The notes: a model not told the origin generated them from the sequence alone. A stretch of 64,000 nucleotides of DNA from Setaria digitata (GCA_003640385.1 RCAB01000332.1:1-64000), one strand, 5' to 3'; shown: positions 12,297 to 25,876, numbered from the stretch's first letter. Made by a program: numbers and translations.

Positions 12297-14281
12297 AATG
12301 AGTTCGATTAAGATGACGAATTGTTTTGAGAAACTATTCGCATGAAATATTATTCACACTCATGTTACTTTGTTTAATTAGCTACTAATTTGATAGAACT
12401 GATTTTAGCAAATCTGTTTAATTATAAAGATAATTTCAATACAGTTATAATAATTTATTATGTTTTGTAATTATTGCACTGCAATATCAGTGAATCTCTA
12501 TAAAGTAAATAGAATCTGTTGCCATCTTTTCTTTTTTTAATTTTCTTTCTTAAAAGAGAGATTTCATCGGTCTCCTTCACAGTGATATTGATCGACTTAG
12601 ATTAACAAATTACTTCCATTTTAATGCTGCTTTCATAGGTAGCTGATAAGCTATTAGATGCAGATGTATTAGATGATGAAACTGAAGTTGCAATTTTGCT
12701 TCGCCTTTGACGCACGGAAAATCCATTTTTGTGATAAACTGCTGTAACATTTTTTTGCGTCAACGACGATACTTACGTAGCGCGTCTCACTGAATGTTGT
12801 TACTAGTTTAAATTAGAAGGCAATTTTCAGGAATTTTTTTATTGCACAAGTTACTCTTATTTTGTGATTAAAACATTAATGATCAAGCTTTCCCTTTAGT
12901 TAATGAACTAATTTGGGTGATAATTTTCAGACCAAATAAAATTTATTATACTTATGATAAGTTAAACACCTTCGATACATTAAGCGATACGAAAAAGCTT
13001 TGTAAAATAGGATTCATAAACAACGCTAAAATAATTTAATGCATTTAAGGCCATAACTAGTCTACCTATTATAGTCTTATTTTAACTTAGACATATTTCC
13101 TTAAGTTCGATTATCAATGAAAACAAATATAAAAGCGGAATAAACGGAAAAAAAAAAGAGAAAGAAACATTATAAACTATTAAAGGAGTTTGTATTCGAG
13201 GCAAGAAAATTTCCCTTTAGATGCAAACATTTCCACATGTGAAAAGTCGATAAATCGTTCTAAGAAGAAAAAAGATTTTTTTTTTTTTTTCAAAATTGAT
13301 AAAATAGCGAAGGAGAAGATAAAATGATAAATTCGGTACTTCCATACTGACAAGAAGTTCTTTAACATATTTTTTAACATTTGGAATGCCAATTTCAATA
13401 TTATTACGGCTAAACGATTAACAATTTCTTGTTTGTATTAATATATGATCACCTATCCTCAATTTAGGCGAACAATTAAGAAAATTGCAACAGTAAATTT
13501 TATTTTAAATGAATTATCAATAAAGAATTCAATTAAATCATTTGATCGAAATTTCCTCCCTTGCAAAAAAATGGAAAAATTCCTTAAATATTCCTTTATT
13601 TCGAAAATTCTTAAAGTGATATACCCGTAAACGGTAAAACAGTTTCGAGAAAGAAAAAAAAAAGAAAAATAATAATGTATACCGTTACCGAGTCATTTGT
13701 ATAAATCGGTTAAATTAAATGGAAAATAATTAATCATGTACAGTAATGAAATAACTGAGCAAAGGATACGGTGGAATAGAGTCAAATTTTCTTCTCATCT
13801 TGGAAATATTTTTTTTTCCTTCACAATTTTTAACCTAAAATTAAGCTCATGAAAATGTTGAAACTTAGTAATTTTTTTTTTTTTTGTGAGCATTAAATAA
13901 GTTCATTAAGCTTAGCATTCTTACATTATTGTACGTTTTGACACTTTTTAAAATAAAGCTTGACAAAATTACATCATCTTATTTTAATCTTGTTAATTAA
14001 TAAATGTCGTCTATTGTTAGCAGAACAAATAGCAGACTATTAATGAGATTATCGTACCAAAACAAAAAAAAAAAAAAGAAAGAAAAGAAGTTACAGAAAA
14101 TGAGAGTTGAGCGAATTACTGAATTGTTTTATATGAAAATATATCATGGAAAATGCACCGTTTTCTTCTTCTGTGTTAGCGTTTGAAGAAATTTTTGCTT
14201 TTAAATTTTGAAGAAAAAAGGATTTTTCTTTTTTTTTTTTTTTTTAATTTTATATCAACTTTCACAAATTACAATATAAAT

Positions 14282-15350
14282 TTATGAAGATGTGAAGGAA
14301 TCGGAGATGGCTATCTCAAAAATCTCCTCATCCACTTTCTCCTCTTCATCTGAATTTGCTCCTTTTCGTTCTGATTTCTTCCTTATTGAAACAGTTTCTG
14401 GAATTGGTGGCAAATCCAGGAAATCTGCTGGGATTGAATCGTAATTTGCGCCACTTAAGCGCTCACCAAGTGATGCTAAAATTAAAATTAGCTATTTGTT
14501 TATTGCTTCAGTTGTTCGCTGAGAATTTTAAAATTCAATATAAATGATGAAAACAGAAATGAAGATGCATGCAACAAACTGTAGTAATTTATGGGGGGAA
14601 AAATTCGGAATTAATGAAATTACATGATAAAAACGAATTCGAATTTTGCAAAAAAAAAAAAAAATTTGAATTTTTTTTAAAACTACAACTAATAGATTTG
14701 TTAATTCCTTATGAATGCTAACAGAAGAAAAAAAAAAAAAAAAAAAAAACTTGCAGAGTGATCGCTTGTTTCGTACACTACTATCATTAAAGCCTCGTGA
14801 GAGCCCAGTCGTTATTTTAACTGGTAACTGTCTTAAAGGTCGACGTTCAAACTTTGGACTGATAAGAGGATGAGAAAGGAAATTCTGATTTCCGGAAAGA
14901 TTGCGTCCGAAGAGTTCCTCCGGTGGTAGCACATATGGTGAACGTTCACTAATTGTTCCGGCAGAAAATGTACAATTATTTGTTTTCCTTGACTGTAAAG
15001 CAGAAAATAAAACTCATTTATTTTTCCCTAAAACTTTTCTTTCGTAAATCTTATTTTTAAATATTTCTATAATTTCATCAAATTTTTTTTTATGAAATTA
15101 AAAAATGAAAAGAAGCGAAAAGATTGATTACCTCTTCATCCTCACTAGCATCTTCAATTGTAGCAGGAAGTGATGGCAACTTCACTTTATGCTTCTTCTG
15201 TTGTTTCAGTGATAATTCCGGATATGTTTCTTCAATAATACGTTGCCGTCGACGGAATTGCTGCTGCTGCCTTAAAACAGTTTCTGCTGGAACATTACGG
15301 CGATCCGACGTTTCTTTGAAGTTTGTACGAAGAGCTGTAAGTGCCGTCAT
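14282..15350 (-). CDS. unrecognised protein of about 207 residues
   Basis: Three minus-strand exons: 15132-15350, 14782-14992 (or to 14779), 14282-14475. The phases match. The first exon gives a basic, Gln-rich start (MTALTALRTNFKETSDRR, then VLRQQQQFRRRQRIIEETYP) and a Lys-rich stretch (KQQKKHKVKLP). The second gives PPEELFGRNLSGNQNF and RRPLRQLPVKITTG. The third ends in an acidic tail rich in Asp/Glu. There is no signal peptide or membrane span. The composition suggests an intrinsically disordered cytoplasmic or nuclear protein, but I do not recognise the family and give no function. Two donors three bases apart (after 14782 and 14779) would give products differing by one residue. The 3' end of exon 2 is followed by a long T-run on the coding strand. 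Confidence 0.6.
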
Positions 15351-15439
15351 TTTGGCACTTCACTTCTTAATCACTGCAATATCATGTGATATATATACGT
15401 ATTATCAGTAAAAGTTTTACAAATAACGAAAACGATATA

Positions 15440-15600
15440 TGTAGCACTTATGAATAATGTTTAATATGTTCATGAAATATTAACGTTTACATACTTTTAT
15501 GGATAATGTTTGCAAACTTTTCCGAATAATGTTTACATATCTTTCTGGTAATGATTACTCACGTTTCTGAATTACGTAAGCGTTTACGTAATTCAGAAAT
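15440..15600. repeat. degenerate ~23-base tandem units ending in a perfect hairpin
   Basis: Units of the type TTTTATGGATAATGTTTGC recur about every 22-25 bases from roughly 15440, with the core AATGTTTAC or AATGATTAC. The array ends in a perfect inverted repeat: arms 15564-15579 and 15584-15599, loop GCGT. It sits 90-250 bases upstream of the gene starting at 15350, so it may be promoter structure. Confidence 0.6.
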
Positions 15601-18600
15601 TTTAATCAGTCGTTTACGTGGCGATTAATTCAGCAAATTCAAGGTAGTTTATTTGCCTTTAATAAATATTATGAAACTGGAAAGTTAAAAAAAAAAGGAT
15701 TAAAGAATCGAAAAAAAAATTTTGTTTTTTGATAATTGAAAGGACGAAGTGAGAGGACAGAAAAATAAAAATTTGACGAATTGTAAACAGAAGATTTCTT
15801 TTTTTTGGTTAAAATTGCTCAAATGATGTGTTAATAATTTGTGCATAAGATAACAATTGATATCATTTATTCATTAGCAAAATGATAATTCACTGATAAC
15901 ACTTCACTAACTTTCATTCTTTTATTTCTAATAATTTTTAGAAATTATAATAAGCAAGGCTTGAAGTATTGTTTATTTGTAACGTTCAGTTTGAAAACAA
16001 TACAGATGAGGTAGGTAGTAGCGGGAAGAGACGGGAGAGTAGATGAGGTCTTCAGAAGACCGCGATAACGCGGGGGTCGGAAATGGGAAGAGAAGAGTGA
16101 ATGAAATCACGGTAGTCCCGCTGTGTGAATTACTACGACCTATGTTGTGACAAATGATAAAATTGACAAAATGGGATCAATTAAATGAAATAATCGATGG
16201 AAAGACTAATTCAAGGTGAGTGCAGATGATTAATTACATGGTTTGACTAACTTACGCTGTTTACTACTACTGGAATTCAGTATGCAAATAAAATAATGAA
16301 ATGATTAGGTTTGCAAATTAATTCAATTATTAAATGCTATTCAAAAAGGCGTTTCTTTTTTCTTTTTCTTTTTTTTTTCATTTTTGTTTTAAATATGTCA
16401 AAAAAGAAAGGAAATTTTTATTTTTTTTTAGAAGTTGAAAAGAATGAAATTTTGCCCCCACACAGTTCTAAAAAAAAAGAAGAAAAAAATTTAAAAATTC
16501 GAAAAAAAAAAGAAAAGAAAAGTATATTTGTAGTTAAAATTGTTCCTTAGAACTTCCTTTCAGTTCAGTCAACACTTTTCCCATTATGTACAGTCAGCAG
16601 ATGGGCACAATGCATACAATTTTGAAAACAACTTTTTTTTTCCCCCATTTCTAATGATATTTTCGAAATATGACAAACTTTGAATCAATTTCTTTCTAAT
16701 CACATGCTGCTGACAGAGAAATTATGGACATGTACGTGTTAATCTCGTAAAACACGTCTACTGAATGCAATATTTCCATACGAATAAATGTCGTAAAATT
16801 TGCGGATACGTTAACTAATTACGTGTTTATGTCGCAGTACAAGTCTATTGCGTGTAGTATTCTGTGCACGAATGAAGAATGTAAAATAGTCAGTTATATA
16901 CGAAGTTCAGTACCATTATACTTTAATATAGCTGAATAGGCATCCTTAAAAAAAAAAAAAAAAAAAAACGTCAAATTTCAGCGGAAATAACGGTCAAGTA
17001 TTGTGAAACTATTAGAATTGATTGACTTGAGAACAAGATCACTACGTTGAACTGCAATTTCAATTCATATTTAATTAATTAACAACTAATCTAAGTGGAA
17101 AGACGTTAAATAGCATAACGGCAAATAATAACAAGAAGAAATCTGTTATAAAAACAAAAAGGGTAAATTCTACTTTTATCAAATAACATTAATTTTCAAA
17201 TCAAATTTTTCGAGTTTTACAAATTTTTTGTCGTTGTGCTTGCCCATAATTCAATGCACTATAAGAGAAAGAAAATCACTGAATATAATTGTCATAAATT
17301 AAGTCAATTTGATTGAAATTAAATATTTACATTAGTAAATTATTTCCCTTCCCATCATGCTATGATAAAATTTTGCTTTTTGTTAAAAGCCTACCGTCAA
17401 ATGTTGTTTTGTTCCAACTAAGACATTGGAAAACATTATTTATATTATAAATATTTATTGTTCAGATATTGTTTTGATGAAATTTTGTAATTAAAATTCT
17501 TCGAAAAGCAAAATTTCTGGGGAACAAAAAATTTGAAACTTTAAAGAAAGTAAAAAATGTGCAAGTATTTACATCTAGCATATCTAGTAGTGAAGAAACT
17601 GCTTTTAAATTAATTGAAAATAGCTTTATCTTGGAGAACATTTTTTATTCTCTCTTTCTTCTTTTTGCTTCAACAAAAAGTGTAAAAGTTTTGTGAAATT
17701 TTAGAAAGAAAAAAGAAAGAAAAGAAATAAAATAAAAGAGAGAATTCTGTCGACACTAAAGTTTTTTTTTCTTCTTCCTCAAAAAAAAAAGGAAGGAATA
17801 GAATTTTATCTGTTGATTGCGATTGTAATATAATATGGTGGTGGAGCTATAACCGCAAAAAAAATTGATAAAAAGAGAAATTATTCTTAGTCAAATTGTT
17901 GGTGGATTTTTCAAAATTTAAAGCAAAAAAAAAAAAAAAGGTAATCATGAAAGAATTGAGGGAACCGGTTTTCGACATGAATCCATTCAGAAACTACGCC
18001 ATAAAAAATACACCCCTCCTTCTCCTCTCGAAACACAAAATATTTTTAGTTAGTTTGGCTTGCTTATCAAATTTGTCAAAAAAAAAAAGAAAAGAAAAAC
18101 TGAAATATGCTAAGGAATGATTCAGATATTTAACCTATCCAGGTGTTTCAGGAACTTGCCAGAAAAAAAAGAAACTTTTTTGACAACAATTTATAAGATT
18201 TAACAACACAAGAGTGAGACATATTTGGAATTCCAAAAGTTTCAAATATAACTTTCAGAATGAGTGAGACTTCTTGGATATGAATGTCAATGAGATAGTC
18301 AACTTGATTGACTAACCTTAGTTGTGACCAGAACTAACCTATCGCGTATCACTTTATCAAGCAAAATTATCAGCAAGGAGTAAAATATTCAAAATTATCA
18401 CTCGTTTGAAATTGTACCTGTTCTATGTCTGTGTATGTTTATGATTTTTAACAGTTTTAGGAAGCTTTCAACCTGATAAATAATTCATTTCAACCATTCT
18501 CGAAAAAAGAGAAAAACTCATTTATTCCTTTCATCTTGAGAAGCGAAATTCAAAACAAAACAATTTAAGGGTCGAATTATTTATGGATTTATTAAATAAG

Positions 18601-21600
18601 CTTAGTTTGAAATAACAAACTATAATTTATAAATTCTAAAAAAAAAAAACTAATTTAAAAAGGAAAAGACAAGGAAGCAAGCTACTGCTTTTTATAAATT
18701 TTTCCTTAGATCTCATCTTTAAATACATTTTTGCCAATGTAAGCGTAAAATTTTCAATGTTAAAGATTTATTTGAAGTCTTTTTTTTTCCTTTTTTTTTT
18801 GAACGAAATAAATGTGCAATACAATGCTTGTTGAGAATTTTCCTTACAGTCATTCAGAAGTAGAAAAGAGATAATTAGTGTGATTGACAACGAACTGATT
18901 AGTGTCAGTTATTTTCAAAAATTCTTCTGGTGGAAAAACGATCTGAAGATGATATAATTAGATTTAAATTTTAATTTAATTAACATACGACACCAGGAAA
19001 AGGGAAAGAAATTTCCAAAAGCATACCTTGCTTGGTATGAATGAAAATCCTGCATGAAAGAAGAAGCATATCAAGAAATGTTTTATATTCAATTTATGAT
19101 TTTACTAAACACTTAGCACGATGAATGATATCATGTAAAATTTATTTCCTCTGATTTTGATAATGAATGATAATTTCAATATTACACAATTTCCAAGTAC
19201 TATCAAAATTCATTTTCTGGCTGTATTCTCTGATGCTAACATCTTCCGCAGATTGTCTATCTCGGTAGTTTTTTTTTTTTTTTTTATTTTTTTTCTGAAT
19301 CAATCGCGCTTCTGATTAATTTATTGATTAGATTTCTGTAACCGTAGGCTGATTATGAAAAGATAATAATAATTGTAATAAATATGACGCGTACGTGTCT
19401 TTAGAAATTAAGCGTCAAGAAGGAGGCGCAATTCATTTTTGACGTGGGCAACGTTAAAAACATTATTTCGAAGTAATTTTGAAAGGAAAAAAAAAAAAAC
19501 TCTTTTTCCTTGAATTACACGAAACGATCACTTTAGTAATTTGGTGGAAAAGCGAAGCATTTTAAATAAAATAAATTTAATTTTTAAGGGCTGAAAATAA
19601 AGAATCTATCGAATTTAAAATTTCAAATTAAATTCCGATCAGTCTTCAAAAACAAAAAAAAAAAAAAAAAAAAAAACGAAAATAAAGAAAGGAAAAAAAA
19701 ATGATGAACATGTAATGATTAGGAAGACCGGTCGACCTTAAAATTTTAAACAGGTTTAAACTGAAGAATAATTTGATAGAAGATGGGAATACAATGACGA
19801 AGAAGCTCCAGTCTTGGAAGAATTGGGAAAAGAAATTTCAAATTTTCAGCTTTTATTAAAAAATTTCAGATTTTTTCATGGTACATTGAACGATTCGACA
19901 ATGACTACCACAGACAATCAATTATAAATGCATTTTAATAGTTTCGATAAAAACCAAATATAGCAATGTTTGAGAAAAATGATTCTTTCGTCTTTTTATT
20001 GTGATAAAAGAGTAAGAAATGAATTTAGAAGATAACAGTAGCAATGGTGTAATTAGAAACGTCTATGCGTCATGTCATTATAGCTAGTATCTTAGACTGA
20101 GAACGTCCACGCATCACTTCATCACCACTAACCATCCAGTGATTCTCGACATGACATTTAAGTGGCATATAATGATAAATTGCTTTCTTCACGGCTACTT
20201 TTCATGATATTGATTATTTTTCAATTGATATGAGAATGTAAACATGATAGCATTATCAGTACTTTGAAGCATTAATTGAGTGATCGGTGTTAGAATATAA
20301 ATAATTGGAAGAAATGGAAGATGGAATGGAAAAGGGATCTGCCTCTGAAAGTCATATGTATTTTAATTAATTAATTACACATTTTGTTTATTTGATGATC
20401 AAATCATTAAGTTCTTATCGAGTTTTTTTCGGTGCAAAAATTCTAAAAAAATTTTCCATTTGAAAAAAGAAATTTGAGGAAAATATCTTCCAAACAATTG
20501 GCAAAGAAAATTGTTTAACAGTAATAAAAAATTCAATTAAGTTAATGACGAATTTCAGTGCTTTCATACACATTGACTATGTATGATGATAGTGTGATAG
20601 TGATACTCTTGCAATTCTCGAGAAGCAAAAGTTTCAAAATTTTGCAATAACCAAATAAAACTCATATAAATTGTTGTGCTGCAAATTTTTAAGCACTAAT
20701 TTGTCAATTTCAATTGAAATTGAAATCAATAAAACTATTTCAAAATATGAAAGCATATTGAAGGTGTAGAGCAGTATGCAACTTCGAAAGACTAGTGGAA
20801 GCATTTTTAGCTAGATGACCGGAAAAATTCCAAACGATATCTTATACATAAGAAATTTTCTAATTTATTCATTGGTAATTTTATAATTCAAGTAATAATT
20901 TAGTGGAGCTTTTAATTTCAATTTTTTTTTTCTCGCCTATTTCAAATATCGTTTTACTGCTCATGCTAGTACTAGAACAGTTCATTAATTTGCTGAATGA
21001 AATAATAAGAACTGATTATACTTAATATTCCTTTCAGTGTAACAGTTAGTTAACAGTCCCGATGTTTGTTTTTTTTTTTTTTTTATTAAAAGAGGAATAG
21101 AAAAACTTAAATTTAAAATTTCATTTTTTTTTTTTTCAATAATGAGAACAGCAGACAGGATGAGAAGAATAAATGAGTTACCTAAAACAAATGACATTAA
21201 TTCATTCGAACATTTGCTCACCAGGAGGATTCTTCCGATAGCTCATAATTTTTTCCTTCTTCACAAACAACGGTATTATTGCTTAGTAGGAAAAAGTAAT
21301 TATTTTAAATTATTTAGTATCTATATACCCAAAGCGTGGTGAAATTTAATAACTTAATAATTTACTCGTTTAGTCATTTACTGATTTGAAAGAAAAAAAA
21401 TTGCTTCTCAGTAAATATTCAGCCAATAAATTCTTATTAAAATAAACGTACTGAATTATTCAATTAAGTCTTTCTAACAAATAAATGTGTCATTACACAA
21501 GATTTAAAATAAGAAATTTTAATCGCTGGGACTTCGTCAGACTTTAAAACAAACTGTTAAAAAACTTAAATTTATCTTTTACATGAGTTTTGGGAATTAC

Positions 21601-22660
21601 CGAAAATTATGGCATAAATTTAATATGGTTGAAATTTAACCTTAGTTCAGAACACATTTGTTATCACTAGCAGATTAAAATGTGGAAAATGAGAAAGTTT
21701 TGAAAATCATTTGAATTTGCAAAAATTTATAAGAGTTTTGAAAGATCCGGAAATTTGACCCTTATAAAACCAGTGCAATATTCACAAAAAATTTTATTCT
21801 TCATTTGTTTTTCTTAGAGAGAAAAGAAAAAGAGAGAAAATGGTTTTCAAAATTCTCAAAAAAAAAAAAAAAAAAAAAGAAATTTAGGTATTGAAAAAAT
21901 TAAAAGTGACTGATGTTGTGCTTTTGTTAAATGGCATTTTTAAATTCGGCAAATGATGAATTTCAAAATTAACGCGATTTATGAAATTTAGAAATTAAAT
22001 TTAAAAATTTAACTTTGCTCTTATTTGAGAGTTTCTGTTCTTGCCAGTCGCGCAAGCATTTCAATTACTCATAAAGAACTACTTCGAAATTAAACATTTA
22101 TACATTAGTAGGAGGAAAAAACTCAGAAAAATTTAAATTTTCAAAAAAGTAAGAAAATTGTTAAAAATAAAAGGATAAAAGAAAGGACTGTTATTCACAT
22201 GAACTTTTTCAAATGTGAATTCATCCTAATTCAAAAAGTTTTTTGCTACAACCTTTTTTTTCTAAAAAAAAAAAAAAACAAATTGAGTTGCTCTTTAAAA
22301 ATTTAAAAGTTGTGCTTAAAAATTGAAGTTTCAAAGTTTGTTGTATTTTTAAATTTCTCACTTTTACTTCCTTCTTATTGCATAATTGATGATTAAGAAT
22401 TATATTCATTGAAGCGTTAAATTTCATTATAAATTTTAATCAAAAAAAAAAAATTTGTCGTATGCTTGATAAAACTGATGAAAAAAATTTTTTTTTTTTA
22501 ATTTTTTGAAAAATTAACATCAGTAATGAAAATGGAACACTCATATTATTTGTAATTATAACAGGTGTAATTCATATTTTAGATCCTGTAACAATGTTGC
22601 CATTAAAAGTAGTCAAATATACTCTTACTAGAGAATTCTTTTTCCTTTTTTTTTTTTTTT
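15601..22660. other. gene-poor region, first part
   Basis: No gene is supported on either strand. The block is AT-rich, with many A or T runs of 12-20 bases that create short meaningless reading frames. A GC-richer patch lies at 16005-16140 (listed separately). A diverged pair of 21-base repeats with core AACGTC lies near 20059 and 20102. Confidence 0.5.
16005..16140. promoter_or_regulatory. GC-richer patch with palindromic elements
   Basis: This stretch contrasts with the AT-rich flanks. It contains GGTCTTCAGAAGACC (a 7-base palindrome about one centre base) and CGCGATAACGCG, plus a GC-rich run between them. It lies about 0.7 kb upstream of the gene at 14282-15350. A promoter role is inferred from composition and position only. 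Confidence 0.25.
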
Positions 22661-22665
22661 TTTTA

Positions 22666-22688
22666 AGAGAGAGAGAGAGACAGAGAGA
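22666..22688. repeat. GA microsatellite
   Basis: Alternating GA with one interruption, directly after a T-run. There is no gene context. Confidence 0.9.
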
Positions 22689-23100
22689 AAAAACTTTGCA
22701 CCACAATTTAAAAAATACATTTTCACGACAATTTATTCCATTTAAATAATTAATTATTTTTAGATATTCTGTTTCTTTTCCGATTCATTAGTAGTAAGAA
22801 AAGGAAAAAAAAAGGAACTTCTGAAAATGTTTTTCTAACAAAGTAGCAGTGAAAAAAAAAAAAAAAATAGAAACTTAAACGTTTGAGATTTCTGATGTTC
22901 ACATAATTACATCCATCCTTTCTCTTTTTTTTTTTTTTTTTTTTTTCAAAGAAAAATGTTAAATTTTGGAAAAATTCTTTCGGCGATGTATTCATTTCAG
23001 TGAATTCACAAATTTTAAAAGTTTACATAAAATTTATTTGAAAAGGGATAAAAAACGGATTGAAAACACTATGCAATAGAAATAAAAAAAGAAAAAAAAA

Positions 23101-23114
23101 TATATATATATATA
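23101..23114. repeat. TA microsatellite
   Basis: A short alternating TA tract preceded by an A-run and followed by AGATATAAA-like repeats. Confidence 0.85.
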
Positions 23115-23847
23115 AAAGATATAAAAAGATATAAAATATGAAAAGTTCGAGGTTTAATTGATATATTCAATAATTCTTCTTTATTAATTAACGAATTTCA
23201 AAAGAATGTTTTTCTTTTTTCCTAAAACTATCAAATGAAGAGAATAGAAATGTTAAAATTATTTGGACTCGATGTTTTCATATGCCAAAATTTAGAAAAT
23301 TTGATTAACTTCTAAGCTTAGCGCATTTAAAATTCAGTTGATGACAACAGCTCCTGATTGACAGAAAATTAATTATTTTCTGTATACTCTAAAAAAAAAT
23401 GTTTAAACTGATATTTAAATTCTTACATTATTTACATTGAATGATCGATCAATTTGAGGATAATCAAAGTAATTTATAATAAAGTTAATCAATTAATTAT
23501 CTTCACTGCTAAAGAAATTAAGTACTTGAGATGAATACGAAGGAGCGTAGAAAAAAATTAAACCAAATAATTTCACATGCAAATTGCCACTGCTTTTATT
23601 TGCATATTTTATTTGAAAAATTCATTTAAAAATTACAAAAAATTTTAAGATTTTTTATGAAATTTAGCATCACTTTTGGTGCTACGCGTAAAATATTTAC
23701 CTTAACCTTACCTTCGCCAAGTTAAGTAAATATCAGGTGAAAATCGTTTATTGTTGTTAAGTTAAGCAAACATCACACCTTTCTGTATTATTTTCTGAAA
23801 TATTTTTGTAAAAACATATAAAAAATTCATATCACACAATGCATTCA

Positions 23848-24000
23848 CACGTGACATTTACTTAGAAGTAAATATTTTCCAAGTGGCATTTACTGAACTT
23901 GACAAAGGTAAGTACTTTTCAGGTGGCATTTACTAACTTAGCAAAAATATTTTTTAATTGGCAGTTACTTGACTTAAAAAAGTTGAATATTTTTCAGATT
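23848..24000. repeat. degenerate ~38-40-base minisatellite
   Basis: About four diverged units share GTGGCATTTACT, then an AACTT.. core, ending in TATTTTC or TACTTTTC. They start near 23850, 23880, 23920 and 23958. The array is AT-rich and lies in the gene-poor block. It has no open frame. Confidence 0.6.
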
Positions 24001-25828
24001 CAAAATGAAAAAAGCTTAAATGGGCTCTCTTCCAATATTTCTTTCTTTTTTTTTTTTAAAGTTCAGCATTATTTGGGTGCAAATTTTGTTAAATTACTAT
24101 TAATGAAATTATTTGAAAAGCATTATTAGTTTATTGAAAATAAAAGTTATTCAAAAAAACAAAACATTTTGTGATAATTTGTGCAAAGAAAGAAAAAAAA
24201 AAAAACAAGCTAGCAGTAAAGAGCTATGAAAAAAAATTTCAAATGAAGTCATTTTCAATTGCATATGACCTATCCAAGACTTTGCCTTTTCATAAATTTT
24301 TGGTCTTGACTAAAATTGCTCACTTGAATCTTGGCTAAACTTGCTCAATAATCTCTTTTCTTAATCTATGAAAGAAGACATGTTGTCACTGAGTGCATCT
24401 ATGTTCACAAGAAGATGTTTGAAATATTTCAAAATTTCTTCTAAATTATTAGGACAGCAATCTGTTTTTTTTCTTTTTCTCTTTTTTTTTTTTTTTTTTT
24501 TTGCATCAAAACAAAAAACAATGACGATGTTGAGAAGATTTGAGGTGATTGGTATCGCTGGAAGTTTCCATCAACCACCTGTCAAACAAATGGACGATAA
24601 TTTTCTCATTAAAAATTTGGTTGAAATATTGCAAAATTCTCAACAATCTTTATGGGCATTCTCTTTTTAAGAATGAAACATACCGTATATCTTGCAATGA
24701 TAAGATTGATAACTTAACATGACACTAATCATACATTTCATGTGTGAAACTACGCTTGTCTTTCACGTGTAATTTCAACAGTACATTAGATATATTTTTC
24801 ACGTGTAAGATAGGTGTCTTTCTAAAATTTGAAGCTTCTGAAAATGATTGAAATTCGTAATGGCTAATTGTGGCTTTAGATTGTTTCATCTAAATGTTTA
24901 TATTTTTCATTCAAATTTTTGGCTACCGCTGAACAAACAAATTGTTAAACTTTGATATGCGTTCATATTATTTCCATTAAAAAATTCAATTTCTATTAAA
25001 ATTATTTGAATTTCTTCTTTTTTTTTTTGATGTATTAGTATGGCATCAATGCATATAGTTGTTTTGGAAAAAAGAAATGAAAAAGTTAAGAAATCACTAC
25101 GATGGTAATTAAGAATGTGACGTATGGAAGAGGAACGGAAGATGATCCTTTTGAATGAACTATTGAACAGTTAATCGATAATCGATGAAACAGAAACAAT
25201 GATATTAATATCAAATGGTAGTGAAGGGATTAATTGCACTGTTATCAGTCATTAATAAAAGAGGTAATTAGACTGATATCGGCTAACAGTGAAAAGCATC
25301 CATACTGATATCAATCATCAATAGCGGACAGAAGCTATCATATCGAAATATTTAGCTATCAATGAGAAATGGCAACAAAATTTGAGTTTGCTTTTATATA
25401 TAACTATGATGTCACAAAGTAGAATGAATCGTAGGGGAAATATTATTATCAAATTTATCATCGATCCAACGAGCAGAGATCATCATCAATTCAGTGAAGC
25501 AGTGATTATTTGAAATGAAATGGAACGATGATGTAAAAAAAAGAGTTGGAGGGGACTGAATCAATCCTAAGGCATTTAAGATCGATCTGCTTATAGTTCA
25601 ATTACTTTGCTGGGGAACTGGTTCACAATATTCAGCTTCTTTTTTACTATTTAATTAACTGAAAAAAAAAGTTATATTCTAATAATTGCTGGGAAAAGAA
25701 AAAGGATAGTTATCATTTTTTATCCTTTCCTTTCTTCTTCTAATCGAAAGATGCTATTTTTAACTTGAAATAAAATTCAAAAATGGAAGTAAATTAAAAT
25801 ATAATGAAATTTCGAAGGGTGACAGGAA

Positions 25829-25842
25829 GGACAGACAGACAG

Positions 25843-25873
<31 letters not shown>

Positions 25874-25876
25874 AGA
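25829..25876. repeat. compound GACA/CA/GA microsatellite
   Basis: An ACAG tetramer run passes into CA and then a GA tract. The reverse strand gives a spurious Ser/Leu/Cys-rich open frame. Confidence 0.9.

Larger units (their letters stand above)
10361..14281. other. 3.9 kb intergenic, shared upstream of ATG3
   Basis: No coding region could be supported. The ATG3-proximal part probably contains its promoter. A locally GC-richer patch lies at about 11270-11420 and a strong stem-loop at 12246-12296, both listed separately. The remainder is AT-rich with A/T runs (for example near 10410, 13280, 13870 and 14225). Confidence 0.5.

Noticed and set aside
15124..15411. A 95-codon frame on the plus strand
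   Set aside because: It is antisense to exon 1 of the minus-strand unknown gene, whose exons join in phase.
24368..24670. A 100-codon open frame on the plus strand
   Set aside because: It runs through a long T-tract read as poly-Phe, has no splice-consistent partners and matches no motif.
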